Positions 1-11,278 are shown, counted from the first letter of the stretch. The stretch is 64,000 nucleotides of DNA from Harmothoe impar (GCA_947462335.1 OX381720.1:64749946-64813945); one strand, 5' to 3'. The notes: a model not told the origin generated them from the letters alone. Made by a program: numbers and translations.

Positions 1-540
1 ATAATGCCATCATCCTCGATCTCAGCAATGGTTGGGGAGAATACAAACTCCTTCCCCACCACCGAGATACACAGGAAAGTACGTCCAAACGTCCGCAATC
101 TGCTACCGTCGGCTGTGCACGCATTTACCCTCATTTTAAGGTCATCATTTGTGCCCAGCAGAAGAGTGTAGAACCTCCGAGAGATGATGGAGTGGCTGGC
201 TCCAGTATCTATCAGAAATTCCCCGACTCTACCCTTCACAGAAGCGGCTAAATACCACCTTTTTCCTCCATTCAATGAAGGGTTACTAGTGAACTTCTGT
301 AAGTCACTCTCAGTACCTAGATCTAATCCACGCCCTCTTATGTATTCCAGGCAAGGGTGATCTAGGGGGAGCCTGGTTCCACAAACCATTGCACTATACT
401 CCTCCGCATCAGCACCGGGTTTCCCCGACTCACTTCCCGAATGTATGACTGGAATGCTGATGGCCCCGGCCCCAGGGTTCCCAAGCTGCGCCTGCTTGTC
501 CCCCATATGTCCTTCCTCAGGGATCCCCTTTAATTTTCCG
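1..540 (-). CDS. Ty3/Gypsy-type pol, 5' part (aspartic protease), cut by window edge
   Basis: This is the beginning of a retrotransposon pol frame, open on the minus strand from about 540 down to base 1 and continuing outside the window. At about 255-150 it encodes FLIDTGASHSIIS, the catalytic DTGA/S signature of a retroviral-type aspartic protease, preceded by KGRVGE and followed by a beta-rich stretch ending near IAEIEDDG. The frame is -1 relative to the upstream gag frame and overlaps the gag end, the arrangement expected when Gag-Pol is made by -1 ribosomal frameshifting; I did not identify a definite slippery site. The protease would release capsid, nucleocapsid and enzymes from the polyprotein. 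Reverse transcriptase, RNase H and integrase would lie at lower coordinates, so completeness cannot be judged. DTGAS is diagnostic for a retropepsin fold; assignment to Gypsy rather than another LTR clade is inference. Confidence 0.85.
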
Positions 541-3259
541 AGTTCTTTCCGGAGAATCGCATCACAGGTTTCTCAGCTGTGCATGAGGAGGCGTAATGCC
601 CCTTCTCCTGACATCTGTAGCATGTTACAGTACTCAGTTCGGGTTTAACCCTCCTTTCCTCTTTCTTATCAAACATCGCCATCATACGCTGCATCATGGC
701 TTCTACCAATCCGAGGGACTGGTCAGGCTCCGATTTCTTCGGAACATTGGGTTCTGGTGGACCCGAGGGAGGTTTGGAAGGGATTTTTGAATTGTCCCCT
801 TGAGGTTTCTCTGGCTTTTTGCTAGAGGATGATTTGTCAAAAGGTTTCCGCCTTTTGTTATCACCGGACTTTTTGTCCCGGCGCTTCCCACTGAAGGCTA
901 CCGCCCCAATGGTCTCCTCTCCTTCGGTATCCTCACCCGAGGATCCCCCGCTGCTACTATAGTCAACTACCGCTGACGTTCGGGATTGGTTGGGCACCAA
1001 TCCGGCAAGAAGAACTTTCTTCTTCTCATGACCATCTATGGCTAAAAATAGATCGGCTAGGGAGGAATCGCTTTTCCAAGCTTTTCTGGTTAGTTCCTGA
1101 TGATCAGGGTCGCTCAGTCCGCTAATAAACCGGACAAAGAGAGTCTCAATATAGTAATCGGCGTCTCTAGCCCATTCGGGTCTTGCCTGATGCAGAATCC
1201 GTTGAAGCTCTAGACCATATATCTTTGGGGACTCTTTTGGTTTCTGGGTTCGTCCCTTGAAGACCAACCAGTGATCCACTGTCACCAGGTTCCCAAAGAT
1301 ATATACAGCAGTACTTTCGAGCTGATCATATGTACCCGAAGGGCCATATGTACTTCTCCATTGGGAGACTGCTGACTTACCTGGCCCATCATTTAGCCAG
1401 ATCACGAAGGCTCCTAATGAGTCTTCTTTAGACCACCCATTGTATTTGCAGTCATCCACAAATATTTGATATTCATCTTTCCAGGGTCCTTTCCCTTTGT
1501 AGGATTTAGTGATCCGGGCGGTCCGTCGGGCACCCCTGGTGACCCCTTCTATCAGCTGATCTGATAGATTCCGGCTCCAGTCCATTATTTCAGTGGCATC
1601 TTGTCCCCGGCTATAGCTATCTAAGCCAAGGCTCTTGATACAAGGATCAGTATCATAAACCTGTCTCAATCCGGGAGCCATTGAGGTTCTTCGGGTCAAT
1701 GGTCGGACTGGAGAGACTGGTTCGCACCCTGGAAACCGGGTAGGTCGAGGGCGAGAAGTGGTACCCGGATAAGGGGGAACATTCCCGGTGGTTGTTTGGT
1801 CATGGGTTTGGGATCTAGGCCGACTTCCCTGACCATTTGTGGGTCTATCAGGACTATCAGTACGGGGGTACTGTCGGTTCTGATCCCTAGACCATCCAGC
1901 AGAAGGTCCTTCCACTGCTCTTCTGCCTCGGGTTGCATGCCCCCGGGTTTGATTTCCCGGAGTTCTCCCTTCTCGGGTCTCTGCCTCCTGGTTATGATGA
2001 AAAATCAGGTCACCCCAATTATCATAACCATACCACCCCCCCTGTTGATCCTCATGGGTGGTGGTGTTCTTGCTCGTACCCGGAGGGGGTGGAACAGCTC
2101 CATACTGAGATGGACTATCCCCAGCGAAGGGGTTCAAGGTGTCATAACTATCGACTCCCGGCGCACTTCCCGCGGAATATGCCGTCGGATCGATGGTTAC
2201 CGAAGGTCCCGTCGGAGCAGGGGGAGCAGATGTATAGTAGACATCTTTCTCTACCTGTCCTCCGGAAGGGTATCGGGTGGCGGGCTTTAGAACTCCTTGG
2301 AGTGGAGGGTTCTCCACTCCTCCCCCAGGGGTGAGGGTCACCTCTGGGTCAGGTACCTTCTGGTTACCTAGGTAGAGTTCCAACTCTACTCGTCTAGCTT
2401 CCAGTATTGATACCGCCTTCATGCCCTCTAGCTTCTTCTGATCTAACTCTTCGTTTGCTTCTAGGATAGCGGTTCTTACTGCCTCATTGTCTTCCACCTG
2501 CTGGTTGCGAGCGTCCTTGGCGGCGTGCCATTCCCTAGAGTATCTTTCTAGGTCCGCCTGATACTGTTGTTGACAGGCATAAGACTTCCGGTTAGCTTGA
2601 CCTAACTCGGATAATCTTTTCTTTTCCGCTTTCAGGGTTTCCTGATTTTTCTCCATCTGGTCTTTCACCAGTTGGTTGTCACGGGTCAACTGATCCGTTC
2701 TCCACTCCATATCCTGATGGACCTGTCTACTCTCTAGGATGTACCTATTCCTTTCAGAGATCAACGAAACCAATTCGTCGTGCAGAGCATCGTACTGCTT
2801 GTTCATTTCTTCCTTGTTCCGGTACTCGTTGTCCCGGTCCAAGGTGTCGTCCTGATCAAGATCAGGTTGGGTCCCGACGATGGGACCTCCTTCGGGTACG
2901 ACCCGAAGGGGTTGTGGCGGTATTTCTAATACCGTCGGGTCCAGAAATGAGCCCTTCTGGTTCGCCCTTTTCTTTCCTCCGGGAAAGAAAACGGAGTCAG
3001 TCGTGTTGAACAAAGAGCGCCCAGTGTTCAACATGATTTGGCCCTGAGTGGCAATGAAGTTCGGTGTGAACCCCCTCGCTTCCTCCGGTTCCATCTGGTC
3101 CACTCGTGTGGACTCCAGTTCTCCTTCTTCCAAAGTCGCTCCTGGATTTAAAGCTCCTTCGGTTTCACGCATGAAACCCTCGAAGCTGGTCGGAACAACT
3201 GGGTTGTTCCGCTCCGGGACGTTACCGTCCCCATACTCTCCTACTCCGGCCAGGTTCAC
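530..3259 (-). CDS. gag: LTR retrotransposon Gag (capsid plus CCHC zinc knuckle)
   Basis: The structural Gag of the minus-strand LTR retrotransposon. The frame is open for 909 codons. The first in-frame ATG is at 3172 (880 residues), and the frame stays open upstream of 3259 almost to the primer binding site, so the true start is uncertain. Residues about 150-290 are highly charged and heptad-like (probable coiled coil), followed by a Pro/Gly/Ser/Thr-rich disordered region. About 585-760 is a helical retrotransposon-gag capsid-like region (W-S-R-N-L start, FVRFISGLSDPDHQELTRKAW near its end). A Lys/Ser/Pro-rich basic linker leads to a CX2CX4HX4C nucleocapsid knuckle at 880-893 (CYRCQEKGHYASSC). 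It is long for a Gypsy Gag because of the N-terminal coiled coil. The frame is intact, which suggests a young copy. It would assemble the cytoplasmic virus-like particle and bind element RNA. Confidence 0.85.
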   Translation of the reverse strand: MNLAGVGEYGDGNVPERNNPVVPTSFEGFMRETEGALNPGATLEEGELESTRVDQMEPEEARGFTPNFIATQGQIMLNTGRSLFNTTDSVFFPGGKKRANQKGSFLDPTVLEIPPQPLRVVPEGGPIVGTQPDLDQDDTLDRDNEYRNKEEMNKQYDALHDELVSLISERNRYILESRQVHQDMEWRTDQLTRDNQLVKDQMEKNQETLKAEKKRLSELGQANRKSYACQQQYQADLERYSREWHAAKDARNQQVEDNEAVRTAILEANEELDQKKLEGMKAVSILEARRVELELYLGNQKVPDPEVTLTPGGGVENPPLQGVLKPATRYPSGGQVEKDVYYTSAPPAPTGPSVTIDPTAYSAGSAPGVDSYDTLNPFAGDSPSQYGAVPPPPGTSKNTTTHEDQQGGWYGYDNWGDLIFHHNQEAETREGRTPGNQTRGHATRGRRAVEGPSAGWSRDQNRQYPRTDSPDRPTNGQGSRPRSQTHDQTTTGNVPPYPGTTSRPRPTRFPGCEPVSPVRPLTRRTSMAPGLRQVYDTDPCIKSLGLDSYSRGQDATEIMDWSRNLSDQLIEGVTRGARRTARITKSYKGKGPWKDEYQIFVDDCKYNGWSKEDSLGAFVIWLNDGPGKSAVSQWRSTYGPSGTYDQLESTAVYIFGNLVTVDHWLVFKGRTQKPKESPKIYGLELQRILHQARPEWARDADYYIETLFVRFISGLSDPDHQELTRKAWKSDSSLADLFLAIDGHEKKKVLLAGLVPNQSRTSAVVDYSSSGGSSGEDTEGEETIGAVAFSGKRRDKKSGDNKRRKPFDKSSSSKKPEKPQGDNSKIPSKPPSGPPEPNVPKKSEPDQSLGLVEAMMQRMMAMFDKKEERRVKPELSTVTCYRCQEKGHYASSCTAEKPVMRFSGKNSEN

Positions 3260-3285
3260 CTGACTGCTACTTCGAAACTGATCCT

Positions 3286-3298
3286 GGTCACGGCACCA
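3286..3298 (-). other. Candidate primer binding site
   Basis: On the minus strand TGGTGCCGTGACC begins one base after the inferred LTR end. A PBS starting with TGG, complementary to a tRNA CCA end, is what reverse transcription of an LTR element needs. I cannot name the primer tRNA. Confidence 0.5.
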
Positions 3299-3299
3299 G

Positions 3300-3714
3300 T
3301 GTAGTGGTTCGGAATCTCAGAAAGAGAACAAGAACGTCAGTTTCCAAGTGCGAAGTAGAAAGCGTGGTTTATTCAACGTATCCCTATTACAATTGAATCT
3401 AGTCTTAACCCGAAGGGTAAGACGAAGCAGTCCTGGTTCAATCTAGCGATTGGGGTAGGGTAATGCGGGGAGTCAGCCGGGCCTGCACTGACTGGCGACT
3501 ATACGAGGAGGGGAGGTTTATATACCCCCTTTGGGTGTGAAATGAACATGGTCACGTGTCGGTTGGCTCCCGCCTGAAACGTGGTGCGCAGTACCCGAGA
3601 GAGGACAGTCGCCCCCTCTGGGATACCGCCCACACTAACGCCAGGCGGGAACAACCCGAACTTAATCCTCCTCGGTCACCTGGATATAAATGATTACCGT
3701 AGTAAACCCCTACA
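3300..3714 (-). repeat. 5' long terminal repeat of the Gypsy-type element
   Basis: Inferred LTR of about 415 bp, bounded by the short inverted repeat TGTAG/CTACA with TG...CA ends (minus strand: TGTAGGGG to CCACTACA). Reading on the minus strand it holds a TATA box TATATAAA at 3524-3517 and, further downstream, a polyadenylation signal AATAAA at 3373-3368, in the order U3-R-U5 requires. The PBS and gag follow. The second LTR lies outside the window, so the boundaries rest only on the terminal dinucleotides and the PBS and could be off by some bases. Confidence 0.6.
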
Positions 3715-4560
3715 TATATTTTGTATTAGAATCGGCATGCTGGTTGCTATGGAAACACACTATCACTATGGATACCTTCTCAAATGACATTTTTACTCTT
3801 TTAATCAATCAGGCATGCCCAAAAATCCCAATTTAGAGGTATTACACATGCAAATCACACAAGAATTGACTGATTTATGACTTTAAACATTTTGTCAGCC
3901 ATCTTGGACGCCATCTTGAATTTCGGAAAATGCTCAATGATGCCAGCCGGGCATCGTCAAGATTCTGAAAGTATATGACATCCTGTACCCAAATCAGTCA
4001 TAACCTCTTCGGGGAGTTTTTCTGCAAGGTTTTCAAGCTGGCAACTGGACTACATTGCCCTTCTGGTGGTTTGCGCAATGAATAAGGTTTGTGGGATACC
4101 GTCATAATATTAACACAAAGTCAAATATATTATACGTTGTCTGTCGGGGAAACAGCTAATTGTTAGTAAACATTGTATATACGCCATACACTCCAAAGAG
4201 TTTAGAAAATGGGGCAACGTCAGGGATGCTTGAAATAAAAAAGAGGGGAAACACTCAAGGTGGGTATGGGTGAAGTGTATTTTAAAGGTGGCAGTGTATT
4301 GTAATTATATGATGGCTAAGAACAGATAATTTGACAAATAGGATGTGTGTACTATAGACATTAAGAGAAGGCACAGGGGGAGAACAAGACACTTGTATAT
4401 GAAATATAACCTATTTTACTTACGATCTGTCCACGGCCTCTGAGAACATTGTGTTGCATGCTACTGTCTGGCCAAAAAGTATGCTTCAAAGTATCATTTC
4501 ATACAATTGAATGGAAAAGACAATCTTGTATAACCGGAATTCCGATTTAGTTTTGCCACT
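3715..4560. other. Non-coding spacer
   Basis: AT-rich unique-looking DNA. I see no open frame with protein-like composition, no tRNA and no clear repeat. Confidence 0.6.
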
Positions 4561-4564
4561 AAAG

Positions 4565-7498
4565 ATTGTTGGTGTAGGTGAGTGGTAGGTGTCCTACAGG
4601 TATGTAGGGGTGGTGTAGGTGAGTTTGTAGGTGCCCTACAGGTAAGTAGGGGAGGGGTAGGGGAGTTGTAGGTGAGTTTTACTTCGATAAAATAAAATTG
4701 TAGTTGGCAGGCATGTGTGTGGTACCCAGGTTCGATTCCTGGCTTGGCCTATTCATTATTTTGCTGGTGCGAAAGTGGACAGATTGGCCAATGGTCGAGC
4801 CATAGACATGATCTCAAAAATAGGTTTAGTAGACAGTATGGGTGTCTTAAATATTAATTGATTGATCAATCAAGTCATAAATATGGGTGACGTAGGAAGG
4901 TGGTAGGTAAGGATGGTGTAGGAGAGTTGGATAGGTGTCCTACAGGTGAGTAGGAATAGTATAAAATGTAGTGTCAGCTAGGGGTGCTTTGGTGAGTGGT
5001 AGGTACACTACTGGTAAGTAGATATGTGTAGGTGAGTAGTAAGTGTGCTATCAGTAAGTAGCTGTGGTGTAGCCTAGTGGTAGGTGTCAGTACAGGTAAG
5101 AAGCAGTGGTGTCTGTGAGTGGTACATATCCAACAGGTAAGTAAGGGGATGAAGGTGAGCGGTCTGTAACAATGGTGTAGGTGAGTGGTAGGTGTCCTAC
5201 AGGTAAGTAGGTGGGGGGTAGGTGTCCTACAGGTAAGTAGGTGGGGGGTAGGTGTCCTACAGGTAAGTAGGTGGGGGGTAGGTGTCCTACAGGTAAGTAG
5301 GTGGGGGGTAGGTGTCCTACAGGTAAGTAGGTGGGGGGTAGGTGTCCTACAGGTAAGTAGGTGAGGGGTAGGTGTCCTACAGGTAAGTAGGTGGGGGGTA
5401 GGTGTCCTACAGGTAAGTAGGTGAGGGGTAGGTGTCCTACAGGTAAGTAGGTGGGGGGTAGGTGTCCTACAGGTAAGTAGGTGGGGGGTAGGTGTCCTAC
5501 AGGTAAGTAGGTGGGGGGTAGGTGTCCTACAGGTAAGTAGGTGGGGGGTAGGTGTCCTACAGGTAAGTAGGTGGGGGGTAGGTGTCCTACAGGTAAGTAG
5601 GTGGGGGGTAGGTGTCCTACAGGTAAGTAGGTGAGGGGTAGGTGTCCTACAGGTAAGTAGGTGGGGGGTAGGTGTCCTACAGGTAAGTAGGTGGGGGGTA
5701 GGTGTCCTACAGGTAAGTAGGTGGGGGGTAGGTGTCCTACAGGTAAGTAGGTGGGGGGTAGGTGTCCTACAGGTAAATAGGTGGGGGGTAGGTGTCCTAC
5801 AGGTAAGTAGGTGGGGGGTAGGTGTCCTACAGGTAAGTAGGTGAGGGGTAGGTGTCCTACAGGTAAGTAGGTGGGGGGTAGGTGTCCTACAGGTAAGTAG
5901 GTGGGGGGTAGGTGTCCTACAGGTAAGTAGGGATAGTGTAGGTGAGTGGTAGGTGTCCTACAGGTAAGTAGGTGGGGGGTAGGTGTCCTACAGGTAAGTA
6001 GGGATAGTGTAGGTGAGTGGTAGGTGTCCTACAGGTAAGTAGGTGGGGGGTAGGTGTCCTACAGGTAAGTAGGGATAGTGTAGGTGAGTGGTAGGTGTCC
6101 TACAGGTAAGTAGGTGAGGGGTAGGTGTCCTACAGGTAAGTAGGTGGGGGGTAGGTGTCCTACAGGTAAGTAGGGATAGTGTAGGTGAGTGGTAGGTGTC
6201 CTACAGGTAAGTAGGTGGGGGGTAGGTGTCCTACAGGTAAGTAGGGATAGTGTAGGTGAGTGGTAGGTGTCCTACAGGTAAGTAGGTGAGGGGTAGGTGT
6301 CCTACGCGTAAGTAGGTGAGGGGTAGGTGTCCTACAGGTAAGTAGGTGGGGGGTAGGTGTCTTACAGGTAAGTATAGGGGTGGTGTAGGTGAGTGGTAGG
6401 TGTCTTATAAGTAAGTAGGCTTGTAGTACGTGTCCTACAGGTAAGTAGAGTGGTGTAGGTGAGTGGTAGGTGTCCTACAGGTAAGTAGAGTGGTGTAGGT
6501 GAGTGGTAGGTGTCCTACAGGTAAGGAGGGGTGGTGTAGGTGAGTGGTCGGTGCCCTACAGGTAAGTAGAGTGGTTTAGGTGAGTGGTAGGTGTCCTACA
6601 GGTAAGTAGGGGTGGTGTAGGTGAGTGGTAGGTGTCCTACAGGTAAGTAGGGATTGTGTAGGTGAGTGGTAGGTGTCCTACAGGTAAGTAGAGTGGTGTA
6701 GGTGAGTGGTAGGTGTCCTACAGGTAAGTAGGGATTGTGTAGGTGAGTGGTAGGTGTCCTACAGGTAAGGAGGGGTGGTGTAGGTGAGTGGTAGGTGTCC
6801 TACAGGTAAGTAGGGGTGGTGTAGGTGAGTGGTAGGTGTCCTACAGGTAAGTAGGGATTGTGTAGGTGAGTGGTAGGTGTCCTACAGGTAAGTAGGGGTG
6901 TTGTAGCTGAGTGGTAGGTGTCCTACAGGTAAGTAGGGATTGTGTAGGTGAGTGGTAGGTGTCCTACAGGTAATTAGGGTGGTGTAGGTGAGTGGTAGGT
7001 GTCCTACAGGTAAGTGGGGGTGGTGTAGGTGAGTGGTAGGTGTCCTACAGGTAAGTAGGGGTGGTGTAGGTGAGTGGTAGGTGTCCTACAGGTAATTAGG
7101 GTGGTGTAGGTGAGTGGTAGGTGTCCTACAGGTAAGGAGGGGTGGTGTAGGTGAGTGGTAGGTGTCCTACAGGTAAGTAGGGATTGTGTAGGTGAGTGGT
7201 AGGTGTCCTACAGGTAATTAGGGTGGTGTAGGTGAGTGGTAGGTGTCCTACACGTAAGTAGGTGAGCGGTAGGTGTCCTACAGGTATGTAGGGATGGTGT
7301 AGGTGAGTGGTAGGTGTCCTACGCGTAAGTAGGTGAGCGGTAGGTGTCCTACAGGTAAGTAGGGTGGTGTAGGTAAGTGGTAGGTGTCCTACAGGTAAGT
7401 AGGCTTGTAGTAGGTGTCCTACAGGTAAGTAGGGGTAGTGTAGGTGAGTGGTAGGTGTCCTACAGGTAAGTAGGGGTAGTGTAGGTGAGTGGTAGGTG
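4565..7498. repeat. Large minisatellite with 30-40 bp units
   Basis: A tandem array of roughly 80 or more units built on GGTAGGTGTCCTACAGGTAAGTAG. From about 5185 to 5930 the unit is an almost invariant 30-mer; later, 37-40 bp units with the insert GTGTAGGTGAGTG alternate or dominate. Each unit contains the small inverted repeat GTAGG-TGT-CCTAC and, immediately after, CAGGTAAGT, a perfect match to the metazoan 5' splice-site consensus on the plus strand. The left part (4565-5180) is degenerate and interrupted by a tRNA-like T-arm at 4722-4745 (CCAGG-TTCGATT-CCTGG). The array ends at a 12-bp palindrome CCGCTATAGCGG (7499-7510). Open frames across it are by-products of the repeat. Confidence 0.95.
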
Positions 7499-7510
7499 TC
7501 CGCTATAGCG

Positions 7511-8390
7511 GAAAATATGCTTTTCACCTTAAGAAAATTGAAAAAAATAGGGGGGGTCCCGAGCTACTTTTTTTTATACAGATTTTTGAAAAAAAAAAGT
7601 ATTTTCTATTTTTGGCAAAAAATACCAAAAATTGGGAAATCTTCACGATTTTTTTTCTTAGGGAACCACTGCCCACATCGATGTTATATTTGAAGTGAAT
7701 AATCCTATATTGTGTCCTTAAATGGGAAAAATAAAATCATTGTCTAAAAACAACCCTTTTGTGAAAAAAAAGTGGTGGTTATAGGACGATTGATTAAATT
7801 TAATGCAAAACATGTCAACAAAATCTTAAAAAATATCAAAAAAAATCCATAGACTTTTTTTTTTTACTTTCTCAAAAAATAGTTCAGATCATTTACTAAC
7901 ATAAAAAAGTAATTTTGATAGGGGGTCCCGCACATATTTTTAGGGTTTTGGGCCTTTAAAGTAAAAAAATAGGACAAAAACTGTCTAAATCTCATATTTA
8001 AAGCCCAAAATAATGGGTAAAGCGCTAAGGATCGGGGTCAAAAGTGTATATATTTCATACTCTTGGTTGTTTGATGCACAGTCATGAGATCTATATCAAT
8101 CTCAATGATGATTTATTGGTAAATAATTCCAATATTCTAAAATATGTTAAAAATAGCAAATATCACTGGCTCCAAATATATCAAATATTCAAAGTGCAAT
8201 AAAATGCTCAATTTTGCTCGGAATTGTCCAATATTTGAACATGGCTTAGTGGGTATGTATATGTATCCGGTCCTCTAATATTGGCTCATTCTGAAAGGTT
8301 TAATCTATATGCGCAAAAAGGTGTGCAGTAGTCCATATTCCATGAGTAACGATCAACCTTAAAGTGGAGGGCCGATGATATACGAACGAG
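7511..8390. other. AT-rich non-coding spacer
   Basis: Runs of A and T with no supportable gene. Confidence 0.6.
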
Positions 8391-8393
8391 GAG

Positions 8394-8460
8394 CTCGTGC
8401 GAATAGCGGCCACTATTTGCACGAGGTGCTCGTGCAAATAGCGGCCACTATTTGCACGAG
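8394..8460. repeat. Two tandem 32-nt hairpins
   Basis: Two copies of an inverted repeat separated by 3 bases. The second (8429-8460) has perfect 13-bp arms CTCGTGCAAATAG / CTATTTGCACGAG around CGGCCA; the first (8394-8425) differs by one base. Function unknown; either strand could fold into stable stems. Confidence 0.8.
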
Positions 8461-8540
8461 TAACTGGCGAGATAGGCGACGATGAGATAGGCGACGTGCA
8501 CGAGGACCGGCGAGATGGGCGTGCCACCTGACACTACCAA

Positions 8541-9378
8541 GTGAAGTTAGACAACCACCTCACCTGTTCCCACCACCTCACCTGTTCCCACCACCTCACC
8601 TGTACCTACCACCTCACCTGTCACTACCACCTCACCTGTACCTACCACCTCACCTGTCACTACCACCTCACCTGTACCTACCACCTCACCTGTACCTACC
8701 ACCTCACCTGTACCTACCACCTCACCTGTCACTACCACCTCACCTGTCACTACCACCTCACCTGTTCCCACCACCTCACCTGTTCCCACCACCTCACCTG
8801 TACCTACCACCTCACCTGTTCCCACCACCTCACCTGTTCCCACCACCTCACCTGTTCCCACCACCTCACCTGTACCTACCACCTCACCTGTTCCCACCAC
8901 CTCACCTGTACCTACCACCTCACCTGTTCCCACCACCTCACCTGTACCTACCACCTCACCTGTCACTACCACCTCACCTGTTCCCACCACCTCACCTGTC
9001 ACTACCACCTCACCACTACCACCTCACCTGTACCTACCACATCACCTGTTCCCACCACCTCACCTGTTCCCACCACCTCACCTGTTCCCACCACCTCACC
9101 TGTACCTACCACCTCACCTGTCACTACCACCTCACCTGTTCCCACCACCTCACCTGTTCCCACCACCTCACCTGTTCCCACCACCTCACCTGTACCTACC
9201 ACCTCACCTGTTCCCACCACCTCACCTGTTCCCACCACCTCACCTGTTCCCACCACCTCACCTGTTCCCACCACCTCACCTGTACCTACCACCTCACCTG
9301 TCACTACCACCTCACCTGTTCCCACCACCTCACCTGTTCCCACCACCTCACCTGTTCCCACCACCTCACCTGTACCTG
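8541..9378. repeat. 18-bp minisatellite with three unit types
   Basis: About 46 units of CACCTCACCTGTNNNNAC, where the variable part takes only three main forms (GTTCCCAC, GTACCTAC, GTCACTAC), with one 9-12 bp deletion near 9012. Because 18 is a multiple of three, frames stay open on both strands (Thr/Ser/Pro/Val or His/Leu/Thr/Cys repeats plus; Val/Gly/Thr/Glu minus). No start context or non-repeat domain supports a protein. On the minus strand each unit contains CAGGTGAGG. Confidence 0.95.
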
Positions 9379-10385
9379 GTCGAGCATATATATAAAACAT
9401 TAAACGCTTATATGTGGATTTTCCGTATGAATAATCTACTCAGTTTTCTACTCAATCTATCACAATACAATTCATCCTTATTTCATCCGTTGTACTATTC
9501 CACGTATAACCTCAGTATACCTGAGATAGACAAGTCATTCAGCTCACAGACCTATTGCTCTTGAGTGGAAAAAAAACATCATCAAAACTTTACTGTCAAA
9601 ATGATATATCAAGACTTTAGACTGACTGTAATATTCTGGCCAATCATGCTGCGGGAATATAGTGCATTTAAATGCTTAAATATTGAGAATTCCTGTCAGA
9701 ACCAGCCAGTTCCTTAGGTTGCTAGATTACTACTGCTTATTGATGAGGAGTTATACAAAATATAGACCCATGTTAATAGATTATACATGTTATATACGTT
9801 TACAGTAGTGGGGGCGCCATCTATACTAGGGTGAATTTCGGTATGGCTCACAGATTGGACGCGTCACACCAGGTAGAGGTTCATCTACTGGCATTTATAT
9901 CTATACAGTCCGTATCATGACAGTAGCTGGATTGACCAAAATTGAGAAACTGGTAACTCTACACCCCACCACATGTGGTGTGTAGGAGGGTAGCTGAGCA
10001 GCTGGGATTACATAAGAACTTGTAACACAACCATGCTCTCCACTATCAGAGGGGGATGTAGCAATAGGCTCTTTCTTTTTGTAAAGTCTCCTTGGATGGA
10101 ACATGATTTCTAATAATGATGAAATTATTTATCAAGGGGGAGGGGGGCAAAAAATTTGAAGAGGGGTGGGGCAATCCCTCTCAAAATGAAAATCCACCAA
10201 GCCCCCTCCTCCCCCAGTTGTTAAATAATGGGGGAATATTGCCCCTTCTCAGCATGTTACTCTAGTGCAAAGAGGGGGGGTTCAGAAAAATTCTGAACCC
10301 CCTTCCAGGGGGGGGGGCGGGGGTGGGCGGGGGGGAATCCCCCCTTGATAGAGGAATTTCCTTTTTCTAAAATTGTTTCATTAAC
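9379..10385. other. Non-coding spacer
   Basis: No supportable gene. At 9903-9923 lies a 21-bp segment whose reverse complement recurs at about 12049-12069. At 10130-10330 are G/C-tract sequences resembling decayed relatives of the MITE at 10390-10676. Confidence 0.5.
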
Positions 10386-10389
10386 CTAA

Positions 10390-10676
10390 GGGAGTGCTCA
10401 TTTTTTAACAATAGGGGGGGTGGTGGAATGGGGGGGGGGGGAATTTGGACCCCTTGACCAGGGGGGGGGGTAAAAAATTTAGATTCCTCTTGGGGGGGGG
10501 GGGCAAAAAAATTCAACCTGTTTTGAGGGGAAAACCCACACCCGAACGCGTGCGATTTTCGGCCTGCCAAGGGGGGGGGGGTAAAAAAGGTTGACCCCTC
10601 TAGGGGGTGTGAAAAAATTTCACGCGCTCTGCACAAAATTTCACCCCCCCCCTATTGTTAAAAAATGAGCACTCCC
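10390..10676. mobile_element. MITE with TAA target duplication (PIF/Harbinger-like)
   Basis: Ends are inverted repeats GGGAGTGCTCATTTTTTAAC / GTTAAAAAATGAGCACTCCC, extending into G-tracts on the left and C-tracts on the right. Both sides are flanked by TAA (10387-10389, 10677-10679). A three-base TWA duplication is typical of PIF/Harbinger transposition. A second family member lies at 17942-18094. No coding capacity. Confidence 0.75.
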
Positions 10677-10679
10677 TAA

Positions 10680-11277
10680 GGGAACCCAAAATTTGCCAAA
10701 ACAGTATAGAAATGTGAAAATATAACCAAAATTGTATAAATCTCGATATACCATGACGCCTTCCGATCTCATATTATTTCTAAACATGAAAATTGTAGCC
10801 AGTTTCTGTGGAGACCCTAAAATTGACGAAAAGGTGTAAAAATGTTGAATAGTCCCATACATATCGTCACCTCAGTATACAAAAGTCGTAAGTGAAAAAA
10901 TTTCATTATCAAAGGAATTTTCAAAAGATTTTGGATTTTTTCAAATATGACCATTTTTGGGGGAAATCATATATCAGTATACGGTTGTAAGTGATGTGGA
11001 AATTTTAACCCCAAAATATCTTATCATTAAAACGGTATATTTTGTGTTTTTTCTAACCAGTTTACATAATTTATATTATGTTTGTGCATGAAAGGCAATC
11101 ATACTATTATCTTCAGTATTATGCATTGTTTGAAGAAAACAGGGGCCCATAATCTAGACCTTCTGCGCTTTTTATTGCTGTAAGGAAACTGCTCCTTAGA
11201 ATTAGAAAAGTGAAAAAATACTTGGCTTGTATCTTGGGTTTAGAGTAGGCTACACCTTTAGTAAGCAGTTACACAGT
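10680..11277. other. Non-coding spacer
   Basis: AT-rich DNA without a supportable feature. Confidence 0.5.
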
Positions 11278-11278
11278 T

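Noticed and set aside
4565..9378. CRISPR-like regular spacing
   Set aside because: Units are directly adjacent with no unique spacers, and the DNA is animal-like.
8541..9400. Long open frames on both strands over the 18-bp array (HLTC, TTSPVP or VVGTGE repeats)
   Set aside because: A period divisible by three keeps frames open; there is no unique domain, start context or promoter.
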